Shown here one piece after another: positions 48,367 to 57,440 of a stretch of 64,000 nucleotides of DNA. Each line of letters opens with the position of its first letter. Within the stretch, counting starts at the first letter, position 1. This stretch comes from Streptomyces mobaraensis NBRC 13819 = DSM 40847. Its GTDB lineage: Bacteria > Actinomycetota > Actinomycetes > Streptomycetales > Streptomycetaceae. The stretch covers positions 930,001 to 994,000 of the forward strand of contig NZ_CP072827.1 of the NCBI RefSeq assembly GCF_017916255.1, written 5' to 3'. The notes under the pieces are model-generated. The model was not told where the DNA came from and made no database searches. It worked only from the letters and a program-made list of their open reading frames with translations. Made by a program: the position numbers and the translations under genes.

Positions 48367-50799
48367 ATGGCACAGGGCTCGGTCCAGGTGACGCACGGCG
48401 GCCCGTCGCGCTGGCGGCGGCGCACCGGGGAGTACGTATCGCTCGCGGCGGCCCTGGAGGCGGCGGCGGACGGGGACGTGCTGTCCGTCGCCCCCGGCAC
48501 CTACCGGGAGAACCTGGTGGTCACCCGCGCGATCACACTCAGGGGCGCGGACGGGGTGCCCGGTTCGGTGCGGATCGCCCCGCCGGAGGGCGTGGCGCTC
48601 ACCGTCCGGGCGTCGGCCGCGCTGCGGGACCTCCAAGTCGAGGGACAGGACGCGGCGGTGCCCGCGCTGCTGGTGGACGCGGGCGCGCCGGAGCTCACCG
48701 GGCTGCGGGTGGTGACGCGTTCGTCGGTGGGCATCGAGGTGCGCGGGGGCGCGCGGCCGACGGTGCGCCACTGCACGGTCGACAACGCGGCGGGCGTCGG
48801 CGTGGCGGTACTGGACCGGGCGGGCGGGGTCTTCGAGGAGTGCGAGGTGCTGGCGGCCGGGCAGTCGGGCGTCGCCGTGCACGGCGGCGGGGGCCCGCGC
48901 CTGGAGCGCTGCCGGGTGCACCACGCGCGGGGCGCCGGGCTGTCGGTGACGGGCGAGGCGAGCACGCTGGAGGCGATCGGCTGCGAGGTGTACGAGATCC
49001 GGGGCGCCGGTGTGCGGATGGCGGAGCGGGCGGCCGGCCGGCTCTCCGACTGCCGGGTGCACCGGGTCGCGGCCGACGGCGTGACGCTGGACACCGGGGC
49101 CGTCCTGGCGCTCGACGACTGCGACATCCACGACATCCCGGAGAACGCGGTGGACCTGCGGGCGCGTTCGGTGCTGACGATGGCCCGCTCCACGGTGCGC
49201 CGGTTCGGGCGGAACGGCCTGTCGGTGTGGGATCCGGGCACCCGCGCGGAGGCCGTCGGGTGCGAGCTCCAGGACAGTACGGGCGACTACCCGGCGGTGT
49301 GGGTGAGCGACGGCGCCACGGCCGTCCTCGCCTCCTGCCGGGTGCACGACGTGCCGGACGCGCTGTTCGTCCTGGACCGCGGCTCGTGCGCGGAGGTCAC
49401 CGACAGCGATCTGTCGCGGATCCGCGGGACGGCGGTGTCGGTGAGCGGCGGGGCGACCGCGCGGCTCGACGACTGCCGGATCCGGGAGGCGACGACCGGC
49501 GCCTGGTTCCGCGACCACGGCAGCGGCGGGACGCTGACGGGCTGTGCCGTCGACGCGACGGCCACGGGTGTGATCGTCACCAAGGGCGCGGACCCCACCT
49601 TCGAGGACTGCGCGGTGAGTTCGCCGCTGGAGGCGGGGTTCTACGTGTCGGCCGAGGGCCGGGGCACGTTCCGCCACTGCCGGGTGACGGGCAGCGGCGG
49701 CTACGGCTTCCACGTCATCGACGGGTGCCGGGCGACGCTCACCCGCTGCCACACGGAGCGCTGCGCGCGCGGCGGTTACGAGTTCGCGGACGGCGGCGGG
49801 AGCGGGCACGCGGAGGGCGGCGGCCCGGGTCCGCTGAGCGAAGGCTGCACGAGCGACGAGCCGGTGCCGGTGCGCGTCCCCGGCCCGGCGGTGGCGGCGG
49901 AACACTCGCGGCCCGCACCCGCGGTGCCCGCCCCGGTGGCGCGGCCGACCGCCCCCCTCCCCGCGCCCCGCCGGGACGAGGGCTCGGCCCGCCCGCCGAC
50001 GACCGTTCTCGCCGAACTGGACGCGCTGGTGGGCCTGGAGAGCGTCAAGAAGGAGGTCCGGGCGCTCACCGACATGATCGAGGTCGGCCGCCGCCGGCAG
50101 GAGGCGGGCCTGAAGGCCGCCTCGGTCCGCCGCCACCTGGTCTTCACCGGCTCCCCCGGCACCGGCAAGACGACGGTGGCACGGCTGTACGGGGAGATCC
50201 TGGCCTCGCTCGGCGTCCTGGAACGCGGCCACCTGGTGGAGGTCTCCCGGGTGGACCTGGTGGGCGAGCACATCGGCTCCACGGCCATCCGCACCCAGGA
50301 GGCGTTCGAACGCGCCCGGGGCGGCGTCCTGTTCATCGACGAGGCGTACGCGCTGGCCCCGGAGGACTCGGGCCGCGACTTCGGCCGGGAGGCCATCGAC
50401 ACGCTGGTGAAGCTGATGGAGGACCACCGCGAGGCGGTGGTGGTGATCGTCGCCGGCTACACGGCCGAGATGGAGCGCTTCCTGAGCGTCAATCCCGGTG
50501 TGGCGTCCCGCTTCTCCCGCACCATCACCTTCGGCGACTACGCCCCCGAGGAGCTGCTGCGGATCGTCGAACAGCAGGCGGAGGAGCACGAGTACCGCAT
50601 CGGCGAGGGCGCGGCCGAGGCCCTCCTGCACTACTTCCGCTCGGTCCCCCGCGGCCCGGCCTTCGGCAACGGCCGCACGGCCCGCCAGACCTTCGAGGCC
50701 ATGGTCGAACGGCACGCGGGACGGGTGGCCCAGCTGAGGAACCCGAGCAAGGACGACCTGACGCTGCTGTACGCGGAGGACCTGCCGGTGGTGCCGTAG
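48367..50799 (+). CDS. Right-handed beta-helix / AAA+ ATPase fusion (CbxX/EccA-like)
   Basis: An 810-residue protein. Residues 10-500 are about twenty parallel beta-helix turns (ALEAAADGDVLSVAPGTYRE, then repeats such as ARPTVRHCTVDNAAGVGV and CRVHDVPDALFVLDRGSC). A Pro/Ala linker (505-550) leads to an AAA+ domain of the CbxX/CfqX/EccA class: VGLESVKKEVRAL, Walker A FTGSPGTGKTTVARLYG, Walker B GVLFIDEAYAL, sensor VVVIVAGYTAEM and Arg finger VASRFSRTITF. EccA proteins aid type VII secretion; here the helix replaces the TPR domain. ATG 48367 is the first good start. No ESX gene is near. Confidence 0.88.
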   Translation: MAQGSVQVTHGGPSRWRRRTGEYVSLAAALEAAADGDVLSVAPGTYRENLVVTRAITLRGADGVPGSVRIAPPEGVALTVRASAALRDLQVEGQDAAVPALLVDAGAPELTGLRVVTRSSVGIEVRGGARPTVRHCTVDNAAGVGVAVLDRAGGVFEECEVLAAGQSGVAVHGGGGPRLERCRVHHARGAGLSVTGEASTLEAIGCEVYEIRGAGVRMAERAAGRLSDCRVHRVAADGVTLDTGAVLALDDCDIHDIPENAVDLRARSVLTMARSTVRRFGRNGLSVWDPGTRAEAVGCELQDSTGDYPAVWVSDGATAVLASCRVHDVPDALFVLDRGSCAEVTDSDLSRIRGTAVSVSGGATARLDDCRIREATTGAWFRDHGSGGTLTGCAVDATATGVIVTKGADPTFEDCAVSSPLEAGFYVSAEGRGTFRHCRVTGSGGYGFHVIDGCRATLTRCHTERCARGGYEFADGGGSGHAEGGGPGPLSEGCTSDEPVPVRVPGPAVAAEHSRPAPAVPAPVARPTAPLPAPRRDEGSARPPTTVLAELDALVGLESVKKEVRALTDMIEVGRRRQEAGLKAASVRRHLVFTGSPGTGKTTVARLYGEILASLGVLERGHLVEVSRVDLVGEHIGSTAIRTQEAFERARGGVLFIDEAYALAPEDSGRDFGREAIDTLVKLMEDHREAVVVIVAGYTAEMERFLSVNPGVASRFSRTITFGDYAPEELLRIVEQQAEEHEYRIGEGAAEALLHYFRSVPRGPAFGNGRTARQTFEAMVERHAGRVAQLRNPSKDDLTLLYAEDLPVVP

Positions 50800-50939
50800 A
50801 CGCGGGGCGGACGGTCCCGCCGTCGCCCTCCCTGCCGCGATTCGCCACCCCGCTGCGTCCGCCACCCCCGCCACGTCCGCCGCTCCCGTCGCCGGAACCC
50901 CTTCGCCGTACGGACGGCGGACGCCCTACGCTGCGCCGC

Positions 50940-51569
50940 ATGGGCACCGACATCTACGGCGGCATAGAGATCCGCAACCCGAACGCCGACGAGGACTGGT
51001 ACACCAGGCCGCCCTGGGAGCGTGCCATCGACCTGTACCCGCTCTACTCCGGCCGCGACTACGCGGCCTTCGGCTGCCTCTTCGGCGTCCGCGACCTGGT
51101 GGGCTGGGAGCCGGTCGCCGCCGGCCGGGGGCTGCCGCCGGACGTGTCGCCGGAGTTGCGGAAGGAGTTCGTCGAGGTCGCCGGCCTCGATCCGGCGGTG
51201 CACGGCCCGACCTGGGTGACCTGGGCGGAGCTGGCGCGGATCGACCTGGACGCGGCCCCGGCGGGCGTCCGCGGCGCCCTCGTCCTGCGGGACGACCGCA
51301 CACCGGCGCTGGAGGAACGCCGCTGGGTCACCGACGACTGGCCGCCGGATGTCCTGGACCGGCTGGGCCCCGGCCCGGCGGCGGACGGCCCCGCCGCCAC
51401 ACCGTTCGGCGAGTGGCGGGCGGGCCCGACGCGGGTGAGCTACCGGAGGTTCACGCGCCGGGACGCGCTCGGCCCCGGGACCGGCTGGGAGCACGTCTTC
51501 GCCGTGATGAGGGCGCTCGCAGGCCGCTTCGGCGACGAACACGTCCGGCTGGTCGTGTACTTCGACTGA
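50940..51569 (+). CDS. Hypothetical protein, 209 aa
   Basis: Unrecognised function. Starts MGTDIYGGIEIRNPNADEDW and contains LYPLYSGRDYAAFGCLFGVR, aromatic-rich and acidic, ending VRLVVYFD. No signal peptide or transmembrane helix. The opening resembles small cytoplasmic proteins common in Streptomyces with conserved DxYG and RDY motifs. ATG 50940 is the only start that keeps the conserved head. It follows the beta-helix ATPase by 140 bases on the same strand and may be co-transcribed. Confidence 0.7.
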   Translation: MGTDIYGGIEIRNPNADEDWYTRPPWERAIDLYPLYSGRDYAAFGCLFGVRDLVGWEPVAAGRGLPPDVSPELRKEFVEVAGLDPAVHGPTWVTWAELARIDLDAAPAGVRGALVLRDDRTPALEERRWVTDDWPPDVLDRLGPGPAADGPAATPFGEWRAGPTRVSYRRFTRRDALGPGTGWEHVFAVMRALAGRFGDEHVRLVVYFD

Positions 51570-51755
51570 GCCCCGGACGACTCCCCGCGCCCGGCCACCA
51601 GGACGTCCGTCCGAGGTCGGTGCGGTGCGATGTCAGGCCCCGCGGGTCGAGCGGGCTTGGGGCGGATCGCCGGGGAGGATCGGCCCGCCGGGTGACCGCC
51701 TCCGAACCGGCGCCGGCCGTCGCCTCCGGGACGCGCGGCGGGCCCGCGGGGCTCC

Positions 51756-52709
51756 TCACCCGGCCGGCTCGCCGGCGAAAGCGCGGCGGTAGGCGCGGGG
51801 GCTGACGCCCGTGGTGCGGCGGAAGCGGTCGCGGAAGGCGGTCGGCGAGCCGAAACCGACTTCGGCGCCGATGTGTTCGACGGGCCGGCGGGTGGTCTCC
51901 AGGAGCTGCTGGGCCCGGCGGATCCGGGCGCGGTGCAGCCACTGCAGCGGTGTGGTGCCGGTCTGCTCGCGGAAGCGGCGGGTGAGCGTGCGGGGGCTGA
52001 CGCCGGCCCGGGCGGCGATGTCGTCCACGGTGAGCGGCTGGGCGAGGTTCTCGCCCAGCCAGACCAGCAGGGGTTCCAGCTCGGAGCCCGCCGGGACGGG
52101 CGTGTGGTCGTGGACGATGAACTGCGCCTGCCCGCCCTCCCGTTCCAGCGGCATCACGGAGAACCGGGCGGTGTCGGCAGCCACCGCGGAGCCGTGGTCG
52201 CGGCGGACCATGTGCAGGCACAGGTCCAATCCGGCCGCCGCGCCCGCCGACGTGAGGACCCGGCCGTTGTCGACGTAGAGGACGTCCGGATCGACGTCGA
52301 CCGCCGGGTACTCGGCGGCGAGCCGCCCGGCGGCCAGCCAGTGCGTCGTCGCCCTCAGCCCGTCCAGCAGCCCCGCGGCGGCGAGCACGAACGCCCCCGA
52401 GCAGATCGACGCGACGCGCGCCCCGTCGCCGGCGGCCCGGCGCAGCGCGGTGCGGACGGCCGGGGCGAGCGGTGCCGTCGGGTCGGCGGTACCGGGCACG
52501 ACGACCGTGTCCGCGCCGCGCAGCCCGTCCAGCCCCCAGTGTGCCCGCAGGCCGAACTCCCCCGCGTCCACCTCCGGTCGCTCCGCGCACACGCGCACCG
52601 CGTAACCGGGGCTCCCGTCGGGCAGCCGGACGCGCCCGAAGGTTTCCACCGCAGTGGCGAGGTCGAACGGGATCACGCGCGGGAGGGCGAGGACGGCGAC
52701 CGTGTGCAT
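51756..52709 (-). CDS. GlxA-family regulator (DJ-1/PfpI + AraC HTH)
   Basis: A 317-residue transcription factor. Residues 1-180 are a PfpI/DJ-1-like domain (VAVLALPRVIPFDLATAVETF, ADTVVVPGTADP, VASICSGAFVLAAAGLLDGL with the Cys of the nucleophile elbow). Residues 200-317 hold two AraC helix-turn-helices (LTVDDIAARAGVSPRTLTRRF and IGAEVGFGSPTAFRDRFRR). ATG 52709. It is divergent from the DUF6010 membrane protein at 52966, its likely target. Confidence 0.9.
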   Translation of the reverse strand: MHTVAVLALPRVIPFDLATAVETFGRVRLPDGSPGYAVRVCAERPEVDAGEFGLRAHWGLDGLRGADTVVVPGTADPTAPLAPAVRTALRRAAGDGARVASICSGAFVLAAAGLLDGLRATTHWLAAGRLAAEYPAVDVDPDVLYVDNGRVLTSAGAAAGLDLCLHMVRRDHGSAVAADTARFSVMPLEREGGQAQFIVHDHTPVPAGSELEPLLVWLGENLAQPLTVDDIAARAGVSPRTLTRRFREQTGTTPLQWLHRARIRRAQQLLETTRRPVEHIGAEVGFGSPTAFRDRFRRTTGVSPRAYRRAFAGEPAG

Positions 52710-52965
52710 GCACGGACGGTACCTCCGCGTCCCCCGCGTGCGGCGGCCGGGACGCCTGCCGGGGCGAACGGGCCGGGCGGCGGTATTCCGTCGGAACCTG
52801 TCGGCAATGCCCCTGTGACCGGCCGGCCGGCCTTTCTACCGTGTGATCCGTACGGCCGGGGCGGCGGCGTTCCCCCGCGACCGCCGTCACCGGCCGTACG
52901 CCACCCGCACGCACGCACACACACGCTCGCACGCCCGCACCGCATCCATCCCGGAAGGCGCCCCC

Positions 52966-53394
52966 ATGCCCTACCTGCAATACATCGCGCCCGTCGTCAT
53001 CGGTCTCGTCTACGCGCTGGTGATGTCCCTCGTCGACGCGAAACACCGGCTGCGCCTCAACGCCGTCATGGTGGCCGGGGCGGGCGCGACCTACCTCAGC
53101 AGCGACGGGCTGGGCGGCTGGGAGCTCGCCTTCACCGCGCTGTCCACCTGCGTCGCCTACCGCGCCCTGAATTCCTGGACGTTCGTCGGCATCGGCTGGC
53201 TGCTGCACACCGCGTGGGACATCGTGCACCACATCAAGGGCAGCCCCCTGCTTCCGTTCGTACACGACGCGTCGCTGGGCTGCGCGATCTGCGACCCGGT
53301 CATCGCCCTGTGGTGCCTGCGCGGCGGCCCGCCCCCGCGGGAACTGCTGCGCGGCGGACGGCGCGGAAAGGCTCTCGGCGAACCGGTGGCCTGA
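52966..53394 (+). CDS. DUF6010-like membrane protein
   Basis: A 142-residue protein with about four hydrophobic segments (IAPVVIGLVYALVMSLVDA, LNAVMVAGAGATYLS, WELAFTALSTCVAYRAL, FVGIGWLLHTAWDIVHH). The last segment carries HTAWDIVHH, and IVHHIKGSPLLPFVHD follows; the His/Asp residues suggest metal or redox chemistry, but no activity is known. ATG 52966 follows GGAAGG. The tail is basic and Gly-rich. It is likely controlled by the adjacent GlxA-type regulator. Confidence 0.75.
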   Translation: MPYLQYIAPVVIGLVYALVMSLVDAKHRLRLNAVMVAGAGATYLSSDGLGGWELAFTALSTCVAYRALNSWTFVGIGWLLHTAWDIVHHIKGSPLLPFVHDASLGCAICDPVIALWCLRGGPPPRELLRGGRRGKALGEPVA

Positions 53395-53425
53395 GGCGCA
53401 CGGCTCCCAGCCCCGACGGGAAAGG

Positions 53426-54319
53426 TCAGAACAGCCCCTCCGGACCGTCCCGTTCGGGCTCGGGCGCGCGGACCGCCGCCGTGGTCCGCGCGCCGGCCGG
53501 TGCCGCCGCCAACTGCCAGCCCGCCAGCCGCCGCGTGTCGACGAGCACTTGGCGGCCGTCCGCCGTCTCCAGGTACACGTCCGGTCCCGCCACGGCGACG
53601 ACGTGTCCGACGACGGCGCTCCCGGGAGCGAGGTCGACGACGCCGTGGCGGGGGCCGACGCGGTCCAGGTGGAAGACGTCGTCGTGGTGGACGGGTACGA
53701 AGGCCGCCACGTCCAGCGACTCCGGCAGGCCGGGGAGGGCGCGGGCCCGCGCGTGGAGCGCGGCGAGTTCGGCGGCCCGCTCGGCCCGCAGGACCAGGGG
53801 GTGGCGGGCGGCGCGCTTGGCGGCGTACGGGAAGCGGTCCGGGACGCCGAGCGCGGCGCCGAGTACGGCCTCCGTCCGCCGGGCGGCCATCAGCGGGCCG
53901 CGGCCGAGCAGGGCGTACGAGAGGGCGGCCTGTTCGAGGAGCCGGACGCCCTGGCGTTCGGTGGCCGTGATGCCTGCCTTGACCAGGCCGGGGGCGAACC
54001 AGGCCAGGTAGACGTCGTACGGGCGCGGGTCGTCGGCCATCGTGTCGGCCGCGACGGAACGGGACCGGTCCAACCGGGCGCACTCCGCGCACTGGCCGGA
54101 CACCGCACCGGCCGGCACCTCGGCACCGGCGGGACACGGCGTGTACCGCCCGGCGCGCCGGACCCCGACGCAGTACCGCCGGTCCCCGGTGACGAACCCG
54201 AGCGCCCGCCCGGCGGGCAACGGCGAGCGGCGTTCGCCGTGCTCGGGATGGAGCCACAGCAGGGCAGGACCGTCCGCGCTCCAACGGGGGCCGGCGCAGA
54301 GCCAGCCGGAGGGTGCCAT
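53426..54319 (-). CDS. DUF2797 family protein
   Basis: A 297-residue protein of the DUF2797 family. A Cys set (RYCVGVRRAGRYTPCPAG and SGQCAECARLDR) can bind zinc near residues 50-85, and DVYLAWFAPGLVKAGITATE with RLLEQAALSYALLGRGPLMA are the conserved core. The fold of the second block resembles GIY-YIG-like elements (Y-LA...VKAGIT), so a nucleic-acid role is possible but unshown. ATG 54319 is chosen over 54370, which lacks a ribosome binding site. A 32-bp perfect palindrome follows its start region upstream. Confidence 0.8.
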   Translation of the reverse strand: MAPSGWLCAGPRWSADGPALLWLHPEHGERRSPLPAGRALGFVTGDRRYCVGVRRAGRYTPCPAGAEVPAGAVSGQCAECARLDRSRSVAADTMADDPRPYDVYLAWFAPGLVKAGITATERQGVRLLEQAALSYALLGRGPLMAARRTEAVLGAALGVPDRFPYAAKRAARHPLVLRAERAAELAALHARARALPGLPESLDVAAFVPVHHDDVFHLDRVGPRHGVVDLAPGSAVVGHVVAVAGPDVYLETADGRQVLVDTRRLAGWQLAAAPAGARTTAAVRAPEPERDGPEGLF

Positions 54320-54375
54320 GGCTGTCGTCGTCCTTCGGGGTGCGGGGGTTACGTCGTTCCACCCTGCCACGGGCG

Positions 54376-54532
54376 CGCCGGACGGGCTGAATTCAGCCCG
54401 TCCGGCGTTTGGGGACGAGCTTTGAGGACGAGCGCGAAGCCGCGAAAAGGGGGTCGGGGGCGGCAGCCCCAGGAAACGGCGAAATGGGGGTGCCCCCTCC
54501 GGGGGAGGGTCCGGGGCACTCCACCGCCCCCG
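54376..54532. repeat. Streptomyces-type intergenic repeat with perfect 32-bp palindrome
   Basis: Bases 54376-54407 form a perfect palindrome centred on GAATTC. Next comes GGCGTTTGGGGACGAGC, a sequence I recall as a recurring streptomycete intergenic element, then further G-rich hairpin-forming DNA up to the MFS stop at 54533. It may terminate the MFS transcript. Confidence 0.65.
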
Positions 54533-55780
54533 TCAGACGCGCCGCGTCCACCCCCGCGTAACCCCACTGATCAGCGCCGACATCGCAGCCAACACCGCAA
54601 CGGTCGTCAGCGCGGCAGGCAACGAGAACCGATCCGCGAGCAGCCCGATCGCCGGCGGCCCCAACAGCATGCCGCCGTACCCGAACGTGGACGCCGCGGC
54701 AACCCCACCAGGCCCGGTCAGCTCCCCCGCGCGCCCGATCGCGACGGGAAAGATGTTGGCGAGCCCCAGCCCCGTCAGGGCGAAGCCGACGAAGACCGCC
54801 CACAGCGCGGGAGTGAGGGAGGCGAGGAGCATGCCGACGGCGGCCGTCGCCCCGCCGAAGACGAGCGTCCGCGTCTGGCCGAGCCGTTCGAGCATGGCGG
54901 TGCCGGACAGCCGGCCCACGGTCATCGCCAGCGCGAACACGGAGTAACCGATGGCCGCGGTGCCCGCCCCGGCGCCGATGTCCTGCTGGAGGTGCAGGGC
55001 CCCCCAGTCGGCGAGCGCCCCTTCGCCGTACGAGGAGCACAGCGCGATCAGGCCGAAGACGACGACGAGTCCGCGCCCGCGCACGGGCGCCTTGGCCCGC
55101 CGCGACGCGCTCCCGGAACCGGAACGAGGACCGGAACCGGAAACGACCGTCTCCGGCGCCCTCGGTGCCGGATGGCCGAGCAGCACCCGCCCGGCGACGA
55201 CGGTGACGACGAGCCCGACGGCGGTGAGCATCAGCAGGTGATGGGTCACCGCGAGACGCCCGGCGACCAGCCCTCCGAGACCGGCACCGAGCATGCCGCC
55301 GACGCTGTAGGCCGCGTGGAAGCTGGGCATCACCGGCCGCCGCAGTGCGGTGACGAGGTCGACGGCCGCGCTGTTCATGGCCACGTTGATGCCGCCGTAG
55401 GCGGCGCCGAAGACGAGGAGGACCAGGCCGAGGGCGGGCGCGGACCGGGCGAAGGGCGGCAGGGCGATGCCGACGGCCAGCACGGCCGCCGTGACGACGG
55501 TGACCGGGTGGCTGCCGAAGCGCCGGCACAGCCGTCCGGTGAGCATCATGACGGCGACGGCACCGGCCGAGACGCCCAGCAGGGCGAGGCCGAGCGCGCC
55601 GGCGGAGGCGCCGGTACGCTCCTTGATCGACGGGATGCGGACCACCCAGCCGGCGAAGAGGAAGCCGTCGAGGGCGAAGAAGACGGTGAGGGCGGTTCGG
55701 AGGCGGCGTAGCGACGGATCGGCCGGGGTGACACGCTGTTCCCCCCGAAGGGCCGTCCGTATTTTGTTTAGCGTCGGCAC
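54533..55780 (-). CDS. MFS transporter (FucP/YbjJ-like), 12 TM helices
   Basis: A 415-residue permease. FFALDGFLFAGWVVRIPSIK begins the membrane part, LTGRLCRRFGSHPVTVV matches the loop 2-3 signature, and VFGAAYGGINVAMNSAAVDL and TGLGLANIFPVAIGRAGEL resemble the sugar-phosphate/fucose-type subgroup paired with ROK regulators. The GTG start at 55780 has no Shine-Dalgarno; TATTCT ends six bases upstream with TTGTCC 18 bases further, so translation is probably leaderless. It diverges from the ROK gene by only 17 bases, and a sugar or its derivative is the likely substrate. Confidence 0.85.
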   Translation of the reverse strand: MPTLNKIRTALRGEQRVTPADPSLRRLRTALTVFFALDGFLFAGWVVRIPSIKERTGASAGALGLALLGVSAGAVAVMMLTGRLCRRFGSHPVTVVTAAVLAVGIALPPFARSAPALGLVLLVFGAAYGGINVAMNSAAVDLVTALRRPVMPSFHAAYSVGGMLGAGLGGLVAGRLAVTHHLLMLTAVGLVVTVVAGRVLLGHPAPRAPETVVSGSGPRSGSGSASRRAKAPVRGRGLVVVFGLIALCSSYGEGALADWGALHLQQDIGAGAGTAAIGYSVFALAMTVGRLSGTAMLERLGQTRTLVFGGATAAVGMLLASLTPALWAVFVGFALTGLGLANIFPVAIGRAGELTGPGGVAAASTFGYGGMLLGPPAIGLLADRFSLPAALTTVAVLAAMSALISGVTRGWTRRV

Positions 55781-55786
55781 AAAGTC

Positions 55787-55816
55787 AGAATAGGGGTGTG
55801 ACCCAGACTCGGACAA
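55787..55816 (-). promoter_or_regulatory. Putative promoter of MFS gene (TTGTCC-18-TATTCT)
   Basis: On the minus strand TTGTCC (55816-55811) and TATTCT (55792-55787) are 18 bases apart. The hexamer ends six bases before the GTG at 55780. The promoter lies partly inside the divergent ROK gene (start 55798), so the two transcription starts must interfere. Confidence 0.5.
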
Positions 55817-57021
55817 CACGTTTGGAGCGCGGCCGGGCCGCTCTCGGCCCCGCCCTGGAGCTCGTCCACACCGGGCGCGCCCCCACCCGCGCCGTGCTCA
55901 CCGCCGAACTCGGCGTGACCCGGGCGACCGCGGGCGCCGTCGCCGCGGAGCTGGAGGCACTCGGCCTGATCCGGGTGGACGCCCGTCCGACGGCGTCCAC
56001 CGGCTCGCAGGGCCGCCCCTCGCACCGGCTGTCCGTCGCGCCCGACGGGCCCGTGGTCCTGGCGGCGCAGATCCACGCGGACGGCTTCCGGGCCGCGCTC
56101 GTCGGCCTCGGCGGCCGGATGGTCGCGACGGCGCCCGGCTGCATGACGGTCCCCGCCGACCCGGCGCACATCATCGACGCCGTCGTGGAGGCGGGCGCCG
56201 GCCTGCTGCGCTGGACGGGCCGGCACTGCCTGGGCGCGGGACTCGCCGTCCCGTCGGCGGTGGCCGAGCCGGAGGGCACCGCCCTCAACCCGCTGCACCT
56301 CTCCTGGCCCGCCGGGGCACCGGTCCGCGCGCTGTTCTCCGAAGCGCTGGCCAAGGCGGGCGTCCTCGGGCCGGCCGGCCTGCCCGTCACCGGGATGGCC
56401 GGCAACGACGTCAACCTCGCCGCCCTCGCCGAACACCGCCACGGGGCCGGCCGCGGCGCCCGCCACCTGCTGTGCGTGGCCACCGGCCACCGCGGCGTCG
56501 GCGGCGCGCTGGTCCTCGACGGACGTCTGCACAGCGGGAGTTCGGGCCTGGCCCTGGAGGTCGGCCATCTGACGGTCAACCCGGCCGGGCTGCCCTGCCA
56601 CTGCGGCAGCCGCGGCTGCCTCGACGTCGAGGCCGACCCGGCGGCCTTCCTCACCGCCGCCGGACGCACACCGGGCCCGGACAGCTCCCTCCTCCACCAG
56701 GCCACCGAGCTGCTCCGCACCGCGTACGACGACCCGTCGGTCCGCGAGGCCGCCGAACTGATCGCCGACCGCCTCGGCCTGGGCCTCGCCGGCCTCGTCA
56801 ACATCCTCAACCCCGACCGCATCGTCCTGGGCGGCCTCCACCGCGAACTCCTGGCCGCCGACCCCGACCGCCTCCGCGCCGTCGTCGCCGACCGCAGCCT
56901 GTGGGGCCGCAGCGGCAGCGTCCCCATCCTCCCCGCCACCCTCGACCACAACAGCCTCATCGGCGCGGCGGAAGCGGCGTGGCAGCCGGTACTGGACGAT
57001 CCGCTGGGGGTGCTGGGCTGA
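55798..57021 (+). CDS. ROK-family transcriptional regulator/kinase
   Basis: A 407-residue ROK protein. An N-terminal winged helix (PTRAVLTAELGVTRATAGAV) precedes the ROK domain: GAGLAVPSAV, GMAGNDVNLAALAEHRHGAG, LEVGHLTVNPAGLPCHCGSRGC with the Cys/His zinc motif. The glucokinase-type catalytic Asp region reads GNDVN. With the HTH, it is more likely a sugar-responsive repressor of the divergent transporter than a kinase. GTG 55798 has no proper ribosome binding site. Confidence 0.9.
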   Translation: MTQTRTTRLERGRAALGPALELVHTGRAPTRAVLTAELGVTRATAGAVAAELEALGLIRVDARPTASTGSQGRPSHRLSVAPDGPVVLAAQIHADGFRAALVGLGGRMVATAPGCMTVPADPAHIIDAVVEAGAGLLRWTGRHCLGAGLAVPSAVAEPEGTALNPLHLSWPAGAPVRALFSEALAKAGVLGPAGLPVTGMAGNDVNLAALAEHRHGAGRGARHLLCVATGHRGVGGALVLDGRLHSGSSGLALEVGHLTVNPAGLPCHCGSRGCLDVEADPAAFLTAAGRTPGPDSSLLHQATELLRTAYDDPSVREAAELIADRLGLGLAGLVNILNPDRIVLGGLHRELLAADPDRLRAVVADRSLWGRSGSVPILPATLDHNSLIGAAEAAWQPVLDDPLGVLG

Positions 57022-57044
57022 GGAACCCTGAAGGTGACCGGCCG

Positions 57045-57440
57045 CTATGAGAAGCCCAGCATGCCGGGGGAGTCGATATCGACCGTGACCACTCCCGGCG
57101 GGTAACTCTCCTCCCGGTCGGTCAGCAGGATGGACAGCCCCGCGAAGTCCGCTCGCGGCATCGCGCAATACAAGGCGTGGCAGACGTCGGGACCGCCGTA
57201 GCCGTCACGGACCATCGCGCCGACCGCCACCGCCGCGACGGTGTCGAGGCTGTCGACGGCGATCGAGGAGAAGGCGAGAACCTGACGAGAAGCGTCCTCG
57301 GCGACTTCCGCCTGCATCAGGCAGGTGGCCGGAACGATGAGCCGCTCGCCCGGCGATCGCCCGGCATTGCCCGCGAGGAGGCTCAACGTCTTGTGACCCC
57401 GCGCGAGCGCCGTGACGGCGCCGGTGTCAAGGATGATCAC
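57045..57440 (-). CDS. PIN-domain toxin, VapC-like
   Basis: RNase-type toxin of 131 residues. MIILDTGAVTALARG has the first catalytic Asp, MQAEVAEDA the Glu, GGPDVCHALYC the central Asp and LLTDRE the last acidic site. This is the PIN active-site order. Its ATG overlaps the antitoxin stop (ATGA). VapC toxins usually cut tRNA or rRNA loops; the target here is unknown. It is the second gene of the module. Confidence 0.85.
   Translation of the reverse strand: MIILDTGAVTALARGHKTLSLLAGNAGRSPGERLIVPATCLMQAEVAEDASRQVLAFSSIAVDSLDTVAAVAVGAMVRDGYGGPDVCHALYCAMPRADFAGLSILLTDREESYPPGVVTVDIDSPGMLGFS

Noticed and set aside
54376..54532. Considered as an insertion-sequence end or attachment site
   Set aside because: No transposase or integrase, no partner copy and no direct duplication seen in the window.
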